A stretch of 64,000 nucleotides of DNA from Pseudomonadota bacterium (GTDB taxonomy: Bacteria > Desulfobacterota > Desulfobulbia > Desulfobulbales > JAGXFP01): the NCBI GenBank assembly GCA_018814305.1, contig JAHJAA010000020.1, positions 1-64,000 of the forward strand, given 5' to 3'. The position numbers and the translations under genes are program-made. Under the pieces are notes generated by a model. It worked only from the letters and a program-made list of their open reading frames with translations. It searched no databases and was not told the DNA's origin. Shown here piece after piece: positions 1-8,834 of the stretch (the stretch's first letter is position 1; each line of letters begins with the position of its first letter).

Positions 1-138
1 ATCAGTGGCTTTGGCCAAGCCACGAAGGGACAATACCCGCGTTATCGCTGAGGTCAATGTCGTCTTCCCATGATCGATATGACCAATCGTGCCTATATTT
101 ACATGGGGTTTTGTTCTTTGAAATTTTTCCTTTGCCAT
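1..138 (-). CDS. tuf: Elongation factor Tu, N-terminal part (runs off left edge)
   Basis: EF-Tu is the GTPase that delivers aminoacyl-tRNA to the ribosome. Only the first 46 codons lie in the window. They begin [20 protein letters not shown] and continue into the P-loop GHIDHGKTT, which is diagnostic of EF-Tu (the usual form is GHVDHGKTT, so one Val is Ile here). The ATG at 138 is preceded by a purine-rich AGAGGAGA ribosome-binding site. Four tRNA genes lie directly upstream on the same strand, in the order found in the E. coli tufB operon, so this is probably the tufB-type copy co-transcribed with them. Truncation is only due to the window edge. Confidence 0.96.
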   Translation of the reverse strand, partial: MAKEKFQRTKPHVNIGTIGHIDHGKTTLTSAITRVLSLRGLAKATD

Positions 139-225
139 GACAGATCTCCTCTTGCCCTTTTCTAATTTTCACTCAAACAGGCTCTGTTTATTCTATGCCA
201 GCAGCATGCCGACTGCGATAATTAT

Positions 226-301
226 TGGAGCCCACGACCGGATTCGAACCGGTGACTTCTTCCTTACCAAGGAAGTACTCTACCTACTGAGTTACGTGGG
301 C
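226..301 (-). tRNA. thrT: tRNA-Thr (anticodon GGU)
   Basis: A 76-base cloverleaf on the minus strand with a 7-bp acceptor stem GCCCACG/CGTGGGC, a TTCGAAT T-loop and an encoded CCA end. The anticodon stem CTTCC/GGAAG encloses the loop TTGGTAA, giving anticodon GGT (Thr). It is the fourth and last tRNA before tuf, 87 bases upstream of the tuf start. Confidence 0.96.
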
Positions 302-351
302 AAATGGACTTTATCTACAGGCCTCCATGAAACAGGAAGCCGGGCTTACAC

Positions 352-427
352 TGGAGCGGGAAACGGGTTTCGAACCCGCGACCCTCAGCTTGGAAGGCTG
401 ATGCTCTACCAATTGAGCTATTCCCGC
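352..427 (-). tRNA. glyT: tRNA-Gly (anticodon UCC)
   Basis: A 76-base minus-strand cloverleaf starting GCGGGAATAGCTCAATTGG, with T-loop TTCGAAA and encoded CCA. The anticodon loop reads TTCCAAG, giving anticodon TCC (Gly). It is the third tRNA of the tRNA-tuf operon. Confidence 0.96.
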
Positions 428-484
428 CTGTTTTTTCAAAAGCCGGCGGTTCTGCGAACACCGACCGTCACCAACATCATATTA

Positions 485-569
485 TGGTGGAGGGGGGAGG
501 ATTCGAACCTCCGAAGGCGTCGCCGACAGATTTACAGTCTGTTCCCTTTAGCCACTCGGGAACCCCTCC
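485..569 (-). tRNA. tyrU: tRNA-Tyr (anticodon GUA)
   Basis: An 85-base minus-strand tRNA with a long variable arm, as expected for tRNA-Tyr. The acceptor stem is GGAGGGG/CCCCTCC with an encoded CCA. The anticodon stem-loop CAGACTGTAAATCTG gives anticodon GTA (Tyr). It is the second tRNA of the operon. Confidence 0.96.
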
Positions 570-701
570 ACTACAATTAAAAATCATGGCCGGAATTACT
601 TATCCGGCCATGATAAAAACCAGAAACTATATACCTTAATGCGCCTTGCTAAAATCTTTTTCACGAGCAGCAGCAAAGACTTCCCGGGATCACCATTCGC
701 C

Positions 702-777
702 TGGAGCTGGCGATGGGACTTGAACCCGCAACCTGCTGATTACAAATCAGCTGCTCTGCCAATTGAGCTACGCCAGC
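702..777 (-). tRNA. thrU: tRNA-Thr (anticodon UGU)
   Basis: A 76-base minus-strand cloverleaf with acceptor stem GCTGGCG/CGCCAGC and encoded CCA. The anticodon stem-loop CTGATTTGTAATCAG gives anticodon TGT (Thr). It is the promoter-proximal gene of the tRNA-tuf operon; a sigma70 promoter ends 10 bases upstream. Confidence 0.96.
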
Positions 778-787
778 GTGACGCGAC

Positions 788-816
788 ATACTACTCACTT
801 CGTTGTGAAACATCAA
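788..816 (-). promoter_or_regulatory. Sigma70 promoter of the tRNA-tuf operon
   Basis: On the minus strand TTGATG (811-816) and TAGTAT (788-793) are separated by exactly 17 bases. The -10 box is followed by GC-rich GTCGCGTC, the discriminator type typical of stringently controlled stable-RNA promoters, and the first tRNA begins 10 bases further on. Stringent control is inferred from that discriminator only. Confidence 0.7.
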
Positions 817-831
817 CATTTTTTTTACGTT

Positions 832-853
832 GTGGATGTTTCACAACATCCAC
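832..853 (-). other. Perfect 8-bp hairpin between qmoC and the tRNA operon
   Basis: GTGGATGT (832-839) pairs with ACATCCAC (846-853) around a 6-base loop. It lies 66 bases downstream of the qmoC stop and just ahead of the tRNA promoter. On the minus strand the hairpin is followed by an A-run rather than a U-run, so it is not a classical intrinsic terminator. It may stabilise the 3' end of the qmo transcript. Confidence 0.4.
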
Positions 854-918
854 CCCAAAAGGCAACGATATCGCGGTTCAGGAAGACAGTTCAAAACCCA
901 AAAAAGAATTATTCACTC

Positions 919-2130
919 TTAGTCAGCTTTGATTACAAATCCGCTTTCTCGATAGCGCTCAAAGGCCATGGCCACAGTTCTGTAAACCATATGGGCAAAC
1001 TTGGTGTACGGCATATAGAAAAACAACATAAAAATCGACACCAGATGCATATAGTAAAAGAAATAGGCAAATGAGGGGATCCCAAGCAACCGAATCAATT
1101 CAGCCCCCAGGCCGGTGATCCCGACAGCCATGATAACACCGATCAAAAACCAGTCATAAAAGGTGGGCGAGGAACCCTGGGACTCTTCTGTATTGGAGCG
1201 ATTAGCCCAGAGAATGCCTACACCGACAATCATAGCAATAGCGCTTATATTAGCGAGAATTTTAATCGGATTTCCCATAGCGATTGGGCCGTGAAGTCCT
1301 TCAACAAAATAACCAATTATATCCTTCACGATAAATGCATAATTGGTCACGATAAAAAGACCTATAAAGGCCAGAACTAATGGTAAATGTCCCTTAACCC
1401 GGTTCTGATTGGTCCCACACTCATTAAAGCGTTTATGTTGAAGGGTTTCGACCATGGATGGCAGCAGGAATTCAGTGACAAACTGCTTTGCAGAGGGTCG
1501 GTAATCCTGGTTTGCGTTGACTGAGGTGCTCATTTTATTCCACATTGCAGTTGCCCCTTTAAACGAAGCAAAGGCGGCAAAAGCAAAGGCGGGAAGGAAG
1601 ATTAAGTCAATGAACGCAACATTTTTAGTCAAAAGACCACCGAGGACTTTACCCTCGCCAAAAAAATGTCCAAATCCAGCTTCTTTGAATATTTCGACAC
1701 TTGGCACATGCATACCGCCGGACAGGAACCAGAGCAGGCCAATCAATACCATGGGAATCCCTAACAGTAGAGGAAAGTTTTTCCCGCTGCTGCACATTTT
1801 CGCCAGTCCTTGGGGAAAACCGTAATGGGTATAGGCATAGGCCCGGATCGCGCCAAGCACGTCACCAGGCTTAGCACCCCGAGGACAATAGGCGGTACAA
1901 TCACCACACTGGTGGCACAGGAGAACGTTAACATCTCCGGCCAACCTTTCCTTGAGTCCCCACTGAGCCCAGATCATCTCTTTTCTGGGAAAAGGGTTGC
2001 CGTCGGATGACAACGGACAGACCACCGAGCAGGTAGCGCACTGAAAACATTTTTTCACCGAATCGCCACCGGCACTCTTCAGATATTTAATAAAATTAAG
2101 ATCGGGCTCCACCCTCATACCTTCAGACAT
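919..2130 (-). CDS. qmoC: Quinone-interacting membrane-bound oxidoreductase subunit QmoC
   Basis: QmoC is the membrane subunit that takes electrons from menaquinol for the QmoAB heads, which feed adenylylsulfate reductase. The 403-residue product is a HdrC/HdrE-type fusion. An N-terminal soluble part has two [4Fe-4S] motifs (CFQCATCSVVCP near residue 28 and CHQCGDCTAYCP near 72). A C-terminal cytochrome-b-like part has about six hydrophobic spans from residue 115 onward and histidines (for example YYMH near 360) that could bind haem. It is the last gene of qmoABC but is separated from qmoB by 137 bases containing a terminator-like hairpin, unlike the 11-base gap between qmoA and qmoB. Length and order match known Qmo loci. 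Confidence 0.93.
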   Translation of the reverse strand: MSEGMRVEPDLNFIKYLKSAGGDSVKKCFQCATCSVVCPLSSDGNPFPRKEMIWAQWGLKERLAGDVNVLLCHQCGDCTAYCPRGAKPGDVLGAIRAYAYTHYGFPQGLAKMCSSGKNFPLLLGIPMVLIGLLWFLSGGMHVPSVEIFKEAGFGHFFGEGKVLGGLLTKNVAFIDLIFLPAFAFAAFASFKGATAMWNKMSTSVNANQDYRPSAKQFVTEFLLPSMVETLQHKRFNECGTNQNRVKGHLPLVLAFIGLFIVTNYAFIVKDIIGYFVEGLHGPIAMGNPIKILANISAIAMIVGVGILWANRSNTEESQGSSPTFYDWFLIGVIMAVGITGLGAELIRLLGIPSFAYFFYYMHLVSIFMLFFYMPYTKFAHMVYRTVAMAFERYRESGFVIKAD

Positions 2131-2202
2131 CCTCGTTACCTCCCCATATCATTTGCGACTCACGTCGTTCCAGGAACACGACTCAGATCAAAAAGACCAG
2201 CC

Positions 2203-2253
2203 GAAAAAACAACAGTCCGATGGTGGTTACAACACCACCATCGGACATTTTTT
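2203..2253. terminator. Bidirectional terminator-like hairpin between qmoB and qmoC
   Basis: GTCCGATGGTGGT (2215-2227) pairs perfectly over 13 bp with ACCACCATCGGAC (2234-2246) around a 6-base loop. A run of six A lies on the left (2204-2209, hence U on the minus transcript, after a short TGTTG spacer) and six T on the right. On the minus strand, the direction of the operon, it sits just after the qmoB stop and ahead of qmoC, so it may act as an attenuator or processing stop inside the operon. Confidence 0.7.
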
Positions 2254-2267
2254 CATTCAACTCAATC

Positions 2268-4502
2268 TTAGAAGCCCTTGAAGGGATTCGGTCCCATCTC
2301 GACAATTTGATCGACAAATTCCTGAATAATATCAGGAACTTTATCATAGTCGGTTATGGCTACCTGCTGCATGGCACAGCGTTCCGGTTCAAGGCCAAGA
2401 CTGCCCAAAGTTTCACCGATATTCGCCATCCGCTTATCGGCAATCTCGCTGCCTTTCACAAAATGACACTGGTAGTCATCACCATATTTGCAGCCCAAGA
2501 GCAAAACACCGTCCATTCCAGAGGAGAGGGCATCCTTGATCCAGACCATATTCACTGAGCCCAGACATCGAACCGGGATGAAGCGAACCAGGTTATTGAT
2601 ACCTTTCCGGCGGATTCCAGTCATATCAATGGCGGGATACGCGTCATTTTCACAGACCAGAACCAGAAAGCGGAGTTTATCCTCATCATCATCGGGTACC
2701 TCAATGGCTTTGATCATGGAACCAATCATATCGACATTGTAGTTCTTGAAACCGATGATTCTTTCAGGACAGGCTCCCATACAGGTACCGCATCGCCGGC
2801 AACGAGTCGGGTTGGGCTTGGGAGTCCCCTTTTCATCATCATCAAGAGCCCCAAACGGACACTCCTCGGTACAACGTTTACACTGGGTACATCTCTGGAA
2901 GAAAAACTCGGGATAGGTTGTATCACCGGAACGGGGATGAACCGCTACCCCACGATCAGCCGATTCAATACACTGAATGGCTTTAAGTGCGGCACCTGTG
3001 GCATCGTCCAGGACCTCGTCCATGGGCATTGCCTTCCGAACTCCACCGCAGGTGTAAACCCCTGTCCGCCGAGTTTCATAGGGGAAACAGATAAAATGAG
3101 AGTCGGCATACCCATCAAAAAGATCCAGATCAAGGAATCCTGGGCCCTGACGATAGGCCAGATTGACCGAGGGGGCACTCTTGGTTGTGGGAACCATTCC
3201 CGCCGCCAGGACTACCATATCGACTTCAATGGTTATATCCTCATTCAACAGGGTATCCTTGGCACTTACCACCAAGGCACCACCCTGTTCGGCAACACCC
3301 GTCACAGAGGCCTTGGTCATGAAGATGCCTTCGTCATTCTGAGTCGCTTTATAAAAAAGCTCCATATTCCCGGGCGTCCGCATATGCTGATAAAGGATAT
3401 AGGCCTTACCATCACTATTATCTTCCCGGACATATTTGGCCTGCTTCAAGGCCACCATGCTGGTTACCGAGTTGCAGTACGGGAAATCCTTATCATGCTC
3501 GTCTCCGCCAGGACTCTGGATAAAAGCCACCCGGGCCGGAACCTTGCCTTCCTTGGCCAGTTTTTCAAATTGGGCATTGGTGACAACTTTATCGTGAGCT
3601 ACATTCAAGTGCTCATATTCGGAGACATCGGCAGGAACCCATCCGGTGGCCAAAACGACTGAACCAAATTTCTCGCCGTCGGGGTTTTCCTTCATATATC
3701 CCTGCAGCCCATCATTGGGATCGGGCAACTGGCCCTTATCGATCTTATCCTGCTCATCCACCGCAACCTTGGCAGGGGCATCCCACTCACTTTTGGCTCC
3801 AGCCGCTTTAAAGGTGACCAGATAATCGCCGGGGGCACCGGCAACCCGAGCTACCTCAGTCTCGGTCTTGACGGTGACCTTGGCATTACCAGTAACTGCC
3901 TTGACCATATCACCAACGACCGGGCTTTCTAGATCGGCCCAGGGAGCCTTACTGGGAAACTGTTTCCGCCAGCCAAGGGCCTTTCCCCCAAGTTTATCGG
4001 TTTTCTCGACCAGAGTTACTTCATACCCGGCATTAGCAGCCTCAATAGCCGCGGTCATGCCCGCAATCCCACCGCCCATAACCAGAATCTTCTTACTAAT
4101 GGTCTCAAGCTGGTATGGAGTAGCCAGTTCAGTTTTCTTGGCCTGGGTACACCCCATCCGCAAATAATCGGAGGCAAGTTCCTGAACATATTCATCATCA
4201 GGATTCTCCCCTCGACACCACACGACCTGCTCTCTCAAATTGGCACGGATCGTGATCTTATCCTCGCCAAAATCAAACTCATCCTGCATAACCCGAGGAG
4301 AACAGGCGCCGACAACGATTGTGTTAACCCCGGCATTGATATCAATCTGGATCATTTCCCGTCCGGCAACGCTGCACAACGCCTCATGGGTCTTACAATC
4401 CATCTTCATCTCACCGGTAACGACGCCGGCGAGACCATCTATGTTCAAGGCATCACCGATGCCGCATCCCGTGCAGATATACGCACCATATTTCTTATCC
4501 AT
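2268..4502 (-). CDS. qmoB: Quinone-interacting membrane-bound oxidoreductase subunit QmoB
   Basis: QmoB is a cytoplasmic HdrA/MvhD-like flavoprotein of the Qmo complex that relays electrons between QmoC/QmoA and adenylylsulfate reductase. In its 744 residues, a GGGIAGMTAAIEAANAGYEV dinucleotide-binding motif sits near residue 143. Two ferredoxin-type clusters follow (CTQCKRCTEECP and CRRCGTCMGACP, about residues 535-580). The C-terminal 140 residues are MvhD-like, with conserved Cys in LVLVCENDAYP, RCLGSVN and LLGCKYGDDYQCHF. It lies 11 bases downstream of qmoA and is surely co-transcribed with it. Confidence 0.94.
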   Translation of the reverse strand: MDKKYGAYICTGCGIGDALNIDGLAGVVTGEMKMDCKTHEALCSVAGREMIQIDINAGVNTIVVGACSPRVMQDEFDFGEDKITIRANLREQVVWCRGENPDDEYVQELASDYLRMGCTQAKKTELATPYQLETISKKILVMGGGIAGMTAAIEAANAGYEVTLVEKTDKLGGKALGWRKQFPSKAPWADLESPVVGDMVKAVTGNAKVTVKTETEVARVAGAPGDYLVTFKAAGAKSEWDAPAKVAVDEQDKIDKGQLPDPNDGLQGYMKENPDGEKFGSVVLATGWVPADVSEYEHLNVAHDKVVTNAQFEKLAKEGKVPARVAFIQSPGGDEHDKDFPYCNSVTSMVALKQAKYVREDNSDGKAYILYQHMRTPGNMELFYKATQNDEGIFMTKASVTGVAEQGGALVVSAKDTLLNEDITIEVDMVVLAAGMVPTTKSAPSVNLAYRQGPGFLDLDLFDGYADSHFICFPYETRRTGVYTCGGVRKAMPMDEVLDDATGAALKAIQCIESADRGVAVHPRSGDTTYPEFFFQRCTQCKRCTEECPFGALDDDEKGTPKPNPTRCRRCGTCMGACPERIIGFKNYNVDMIGSMIKAIEVPDDDEDKLRFLVLVCENDAYPAIDMTGIRRKGINNLVRFIPVRCLGSVNMVWIKDALSSGMDGVLLLGCKYGDDYQCHFVKGSEIADKRMANIGETLGSLGLEPERCAMQQVAITDYDKVPDIIQEFVDQIVEMGPNPFKGF

Positions 4503-4513
4503 TGACCCTCCTC

Positions 4514-5770
4514 CTACCTAGAAGCCTGAATAGCTTTCAGGGCTGCAGCTGTTGAGTTCTGAGTGCTGGTGACGACGTCGGCGGCCTTTTTGGCGCAACC
4601 GGCGGCGAACATTCCCTTGCCCGCATCGGAGATGATGAAACCATTGCTGTCCATATCGACACCGACTTTGGCAGCTGCAGCCTGCCCGGCCGGCTCCATT
4701 CCGGTGGCCAGAACGGCCAGATCAACTTTCGCATGGACCTTTTCACCAGTCACGGCATTTTCAGCAACAACAGTAACCCCACCATCATCTTCAGCGATAA
4801 TATCGGCAACTTTACCCTTAATAAAGGTCACCTTGTCATCAGCCATCAATTTTTCTCGGAACTTTTCATACTTTCCAGGCGACCGAAGATCAATATAGAA
4901 AACGGTAACTCGGGCTTCTGGATAGCGCTCGCGAATATAGGTAATCTGCTTCAAAGTCGCCATACAGCAGATGTAGGAACAATACTCAAGATGATTTTCA
5001 TCACGGGATCCGGCGCATTGAACAAAGGCAAAGCTCTCCGGTTCCTTATTATCACCAGGGCGCAGAATCCGCCCGTCGGTGGGACCGCCAGGAGCGGCAA
5101 GTCTCTCCATCATCATGTTGGTAATGATGGCTTGACTCGATCCGTATTTCAGATTCTCCATTTTGGTCGGATCATAGGGATTCCAGCCGGTTGCCCAGAC
5201 AATAGATGAAACATCGACGGTCATGGTCTTAGCGGCCATGTCCAGTTCGATGGCATTGTAGCGACAGGCCTCAACACATTTACCACATTTATCACAGGCC
5301 TGGGCATCAATAACATACTTCATGGGGAAGGCCATTTCGTGGGCTTTATAAATCGCCTTGGATTTATCCATACCGAAATTAAAGTCATTGTCTCGTTCTT
5401 GAGGACAGACCTCGACGCAGGCATTGCAACCGGTACAGTTGTTATTGACCCCACGAGGACGGGTTTCAAGAGTGACCTGGTACATACCGGCTGAACCGGA
5501 AACACTCTGGACCTCGGTCATGGTATACATCCTGATCTTCCGGTTGTTCTTGACCCGTTTGAAATTGATCTCCAGTCCACAGGAAGGTGGGCAAAGTTTC
5601 GGGAAGTACTGGTTAAGTTGAGCCACCCGACCACCCATATACGGGTTTTTCTCGATGAGAAAAACATCCTTGCCAACTTCCGCGGCTTCAAGGGCGGTTG
5701 TCAATCCACTGATACCGCCGCCAACGACCAGAACTCCACCTGCGCCAGATGCGCTGCGTTCGTCCGTCAT
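4514..5770 (-). CDS. qmoA: Quinone-interacting membrane-bound oxidoreductase subunit QmoA
   Basis: QmoA is the smaller HdrA-like FAD and iron-sulfur protein of the Qmo complex. The 418-residue product has an N-terminal FAD motif GGGISGLTTALEAAEVGKDV (about residues 17-36). An HdrA-like cysteine cluster LCPPSCGLEINF follows near residue 60. Two [4Fe-4S] motifs come next (CTGCNACVEVCP near 112 and CDKCGKCVEACR near 160). A strong GGAGG lies just upstream of the ATG at 5770. A terminator after aprA and a long imperfect hairpin in the leader suggest qmoA begins its own transcription unit. Confidence 0.94.
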   Translation of the reverse strand: MTDERSASGAGGVLVVGGGISGLTTALEAAEVGKDVFLIEKNPYMGGRVAQLNQYFPKLCPPSCGLEINFKRVKNNRKIRMYTMTEVQSVSGSAGMYQVTLETRPRGVNNNCTGCNACVEVCPQERDNDFNFGMDKSKAIYKAHEMAFPMKYVIDAQACDKCGKCVEACRYNAIELDMAAKTMTVDVSSIVWATGWNPYDPTKMENLKYGSSQAIITNMMMERLAAPGGPTDGRILRPGDNKEPESFAFVQCAGSRDENHLEYCSYICCMATLKQITYIRERYPEARVTVFYIDLRSPGKYEKFREKLMADDKVTFIKGKVADIIAEDDGGVTVVAENAVTGEKVHAKVDLAVLATGMEPAGQAAAAKVGVDMDSNGFIISDAGKGMFAAGCAKKAADVVTSTQNSTAAALKAIQASR

Positions 5771-5811
5771 CCCTAGCCTCCATACGCATAAATATTAATA
5801 AAGAATTAAAC

Positions 5812-5875
5812 GGTTTGCTTAACTCAACCGGCAACCATTTCCAGTGGCTCTGAGACCGGCTCAGTTAAACAAACC
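5812..5875 (-). promoter_or_regulatory. Long imperfect inverted repeat in the qmoA leader
   Basis: The 20-base arms 5812-5831 and 5856-5875 pair at 17 positions. Of the other three positions two become G-U pairs in the minus-strand RNA, leaving one mismatch (5825/5862). The arms begin GGTTTG and end CAAACC and enclose 24 bases. The hairpin sits 41 bases upstream of the qmoA start, between the aprA terminator and qmoA. It could be an RNA leader structure or a large operator. No function is assigned. Confidence 0.55.
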
Positions 5876-5893
5876 ATATACCTGTTTGGATAG

Positions 5894-5935
5894 AAAAATC
5901 TCCAGGCGTCTTATTATCAAGACACCTGGAGATTT
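5894..5935 (-). terminator. Rho-independent terminator after aprBA
   Basis: A 17-bp stem (5896-5912 with 5919-5935, one G-U pair) encloses a 6-base loop and is followed on the minus strand by a run of five U (5894-5898). It lies 138 bases past the aprA stop. This is a textbook intrinsic terminator separating aprBA from qmoABC. Confidence 0.85.
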
Positions 5936-6073
5936 AATCAGTCAAAATCTACAACCGAAAACCACTTCCCCAAAATAGGTGATGGTCACGATGAGCATGA
6001 CATTGTTTCGGCACGCGCACGCACGAACCTAGCGCATCCGAAAATCATTCTCACCTCACGTGGATATGATGAA

Positions 6074-8089
6074 TCAGATCCAGGGCTCGGTCTCTATAAT
6101 ATTGATACAGTTAACCTTCTCACACTTCCACTCCTTGCTCTTCGGATCGAAAGTAGAGTTAACAAAAGCCTTCCAGTTTGCATCATCAACGGTCGGATAA
6201 TCTGACCGGTAATAGAAGCCCGGATAACGACTTTCTTTCCGGAACTCGATGTGACGAATATGGGTCTCAACACACCAGATCCGATGATAATTCTCCCAAG
6301 CTCTCATGAGCTCATGGAGATCACCGGCTGCCATCAGCTCTGCATCTTCCCGCAGCATGCGGAGGAGATCCAGACAGATGTTCAGCAGTTTACCGGAGGT
6401 CATGTAGTAGGTAGCAACACCACCACCATACTCGTCAGTGGCCTTCATCAGGCGCATCATCAGTCCGGCAGGTTTGCAGTAGTTGGGGTTAACATCAGAA
6501 GCAGTGGTAGCACCGACATGCTCATGATACAGTTTGACCGGAGCGTAAATCTCGTCGGCCAGTTCCTGAGCGGTCTGGGCCAATTCCGGTTTGAAAGAGG
6601 CATTGTCGCGACAGAATTTAACCATCTGCTTGGCAACAATTCGACCTTCGGCATGTGAACCAGAGGAGAATTTATGACCGGATGCACCGACACCATCACC
6701 GGCGGTGAACAAACCATTGACCGTGGTCATCCGATTGTAACCCCATTTGTACTGGTGGCTACGGGGACCATCAACAGTCGGGACCCAGTCTTCATCAGGA
6801 CCGGAGGTCCAGATACCACAACAACCGGAATGTGAACCAAGCATGTACGGTTCGGTCGGCATGATCTCAGATCCAACCTTCTCCGGCTCGATGTTCATCC
6901 CAGCCCACAGACCAGCCTGACCAACAGACATGTCGAGGAAGTCTTCCCATGCCTCAGACTCAAGATGCTTCCAGAATTTCTTAAGGTCTTTTTCGTCCAT
7001 ACCCTTAGCACGACGCTCTTCAATGAAGGCGTTCAGAGCTACGTCGGTGGCCATGTAGATCGGGCCTCGGCCTTCTTTCAGCTCGTTGATCATCAAGTGG
7101 TTACGCAGACAGGTCGGGGTAACCGCAGACTGACCGTACGGCATAAACTTGGACAGTTCGTCTTTGACCGCATCGGTATTGGCATAGAACTCACCCAGAC
7201 CATTCTGAACTTTGGCCTTGAACAGCAAGAACCAGGCACCAACCGGTCCATACCCGTCTTTGAAACGAGCAGGTGTGAAACGATTTTCCATCATGGTAAG
7301 GGTAGCACCGACCTGAGCACACATGGTGTAGGTGGAACCGGCATTCCATACCGGATACCAGGCACGTCCTTTACCTTCACCGGTGGACCGGGGACGGAAG
7401 ATGTTTACCGCACCGCCACAGGCGCAAAGAGCGGTTTTGCAACGGAAGACATGGACCTTATTCTCACGGGTGGAGAAGCCCACGGCACCGGCGATCTGAT
7501 TCTCGACATTTTTGTCAAGCAGCAGTTTGACGATAAAGATTCTTTCCAGGCAGTTCTCTTCACCAAGAGCGCTTTTAGCCGGCTCGGCAACGATACACTT
7601 ATAGGATTCACCGTTGATCATGATCTGCCATTTCCCGGTACGAACCGGCTCGCCGCCTTCACGCAGGGTGGGGGCGGGCTTGGCACCATCAAGGTTGTTG
7701 CCGTCGGCATCTTTCTTCCAGATCGGCAGACCCCATTCTTCGAACAATTTGACAGACTCGTCAACGTGACGACCCAAGTCATAGATCAGGTCCTCGCGAA
7801 CAACGCCCATCAGGTCATTCCGAACCATTTTGACATAATTTTCAATCGCATTTTCGCCGATGTAGGTATTGATGGCAGACAGACCCTGGGCAACAGCGCC
7901 TGAACGCTCCATGGAAGCTTTGTCAACCAAAGTAATTTTCAGATCGGCTGGGGCCCATTTCTTGATTTCGAAAGCACAACCACAAGCGGCCATACCGCCA
8001 CCGATGATCAAAACATCGACGTCGTGCTCAACAATCTCAGGATTGGTTACGGCGGGCAGTTCGCCCAGAGGCATATTCGGTAACGCCAT
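6074..8089 (-). CDS. aprA: Adenylylsulfate reductase subunit alpha
   Basis: AprA is the FAD subunit of the cytoplasmic enzyme that reduces APS to sulfite and AMP (or runs in reverse in oxidisers and disproportionators). The 671-residue length is typical. The FAD-binding region contains DVLIIGGGMAACGCAFEIKK near residue 24, and further family-typical stretches are GGAVNIFRP near 225 and HKFSSGSHAEGRI near 460. It follows aprB after 60 bases and is followed by a terminator. The neighbouring qmoABC genes encode its presumed electron donor. The direction of catalysis cannot be told from the sequence. Confidence 0.97.
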   Translation of the reverse strand: MALPNMPLGELPAVTNPEIVEHDVDVLIIGGGMAACGCAFEIKKWAPADLKITLVDKASMERSGAVAQGLSAINTYIGENAIENYVKMVRNDLMGVVREDLIYDLGRHVDESVKLFEEWGLPIWKKDADGNNLDGAKPAPTLREGGEPVRTGKWQIMINGESYKCIVAEPAKSALGEENCLERIFIVKLLLDKNVENQIAGAVGFSTRENKVHVFRCKTALCACGGAVNIFRPRSTGEGKGRAWYPVWNAGSTYTMCAQVGATLTMMENRFTPARFKDGYGPVGAWFLLFKAKVQNGLGEFYANTDAVKDELSKFMPYGQSAVTPTCLRNHLMINELKEGRGPIYMATDVALNAFIEERRAKGMDEKDLKKFWKHLESEAWEDFLDMSVGQAGLWAGMNIEPEKVGSEIMPTEPYMLGSHSGCCGIWTSGPDEDWVPTVDGPRSHQYKWGYNRMTTVNGLFTAGDGVGASGHKFSSGSHAEGRIVAKQMVKFCRDNASFKPELAQTAQELADEIYAPVKLYHEHVGATTASDVNPNYCKPAGLMMRLMKATDEYGGGVATYYMTSGKLLNICLDLLRMLREDAELMAAGDLHELMRAWENYHRIWCVETHIRHIEFRKESRYPGFYYRSDYPTVDDANWKAFVNSTFDPKSKEWKCEKVNCINIIETEPWI

Positions 8090-8149
8090 AATCGTTTCTC
8101 CTTAACTCATATTTAAAATGGTTAATGTTTATCCATTGTTCCGTTTCAA

Positions 8150-8578
8150 TTATTTAGCCAGCATGGTGGGGGTCTTCAACTCGGTCTCGAGGAGCAGACG
8201 CTCATCATCCAGGTTCTCGCCCTTGCCGCTGGTGTATGCATTAGCAGCACCTTCAGCAGTGGTTCGGATGGGGAATTTGAAACGTTTCATGTTACCGTTA
8301 CGAAATTTAACGGTCCACATGATGGAATCGGAACTGCGCATCGGATGTACCTGACCGCCCATGGGTACAAAGTCATTGTAACCACGAACAGCGATGGCGC
8401 CCTGAGGACAGATCTTGACACAAGAGTAACACTCCCAACATGCATCTGGCTCCTGATTATAAGCCCTCATCGCCTCAACATTCAGAACCATCAGGTCGTT
8501 GGGGCAGATGTACATGCAGGCAGTCTTATCACCACCCTTGCAGCCGTCACACTTAGAAGGATCTACATAGCTCGGCAT
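8150..8578 (-). CDS. aprB: Adenylylsulfate reductase subunit beta
   Basis: AprB is the ferredoxin-like subunit that passes electrons to the FAD of AprA through two [4Fe-4S] clusters. The 142-residue protein has CDGCKGGDKTACMYICP at residues 10-26 (the family's characteristic insertion between cysteines) and CWECYSCVKICP near 48. The C-terminal tail that wraps around AprA is present. The ATG at 8578 has a near-perfect AAGGAGGT ribosome-binding site. It is the first gene of the aprBA unit, read from a promoter about 260 bases upstream. Confidence 0.97.
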   Translation of the reverse strand: MPSYVDPSKCDGCKGGDKTACMYICPNDLMVLNVEAMRAYNQEPDACWECYSCVKICPQGAIAVRGYNDFVPMGGQVHPMRSSDSIMWTVKFRNGNMKRFKFPIRTTAEGAANAYTSGKGENLDDERLLLETELKTPTMLAK

Positions 8579-8608
8579 TAACTTACCTCCTTACTTAATT
8601 AAATGTTC

Positions 8609-8631
8609 GGATTCGACAAAACACCGAATCC
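8609..8631 (-). other. Leader hairpin upstream of aprB
   Basis: GGATTCG (8609-8615) pairs with CGAATCC (8625-8631) around a 9-base loop, 30 bases ahead of the aprB start and inside the predicted 5' leader. There is no U-run. It may be an mRNA-stabilising or regulatory hairpin. Confidence 0.4.
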
Positions 8632-8834
8632 ACTTTTTACTGAGACACCATGAACAAGACCGGCCAGAAACGAAAACAACACATGAAACAGCACGCCCAA
8701 CTTCAGCGACCGTCCCTAACATTGACCATCGTCCGACTGACAGGAGTTGATATCAACACCAGATACTCAAAAACTGCGGAATGATGGGCTCTGAAAATAA
8801 ATGAGGACCCACTCATTTTTTACCACAAGACAGT

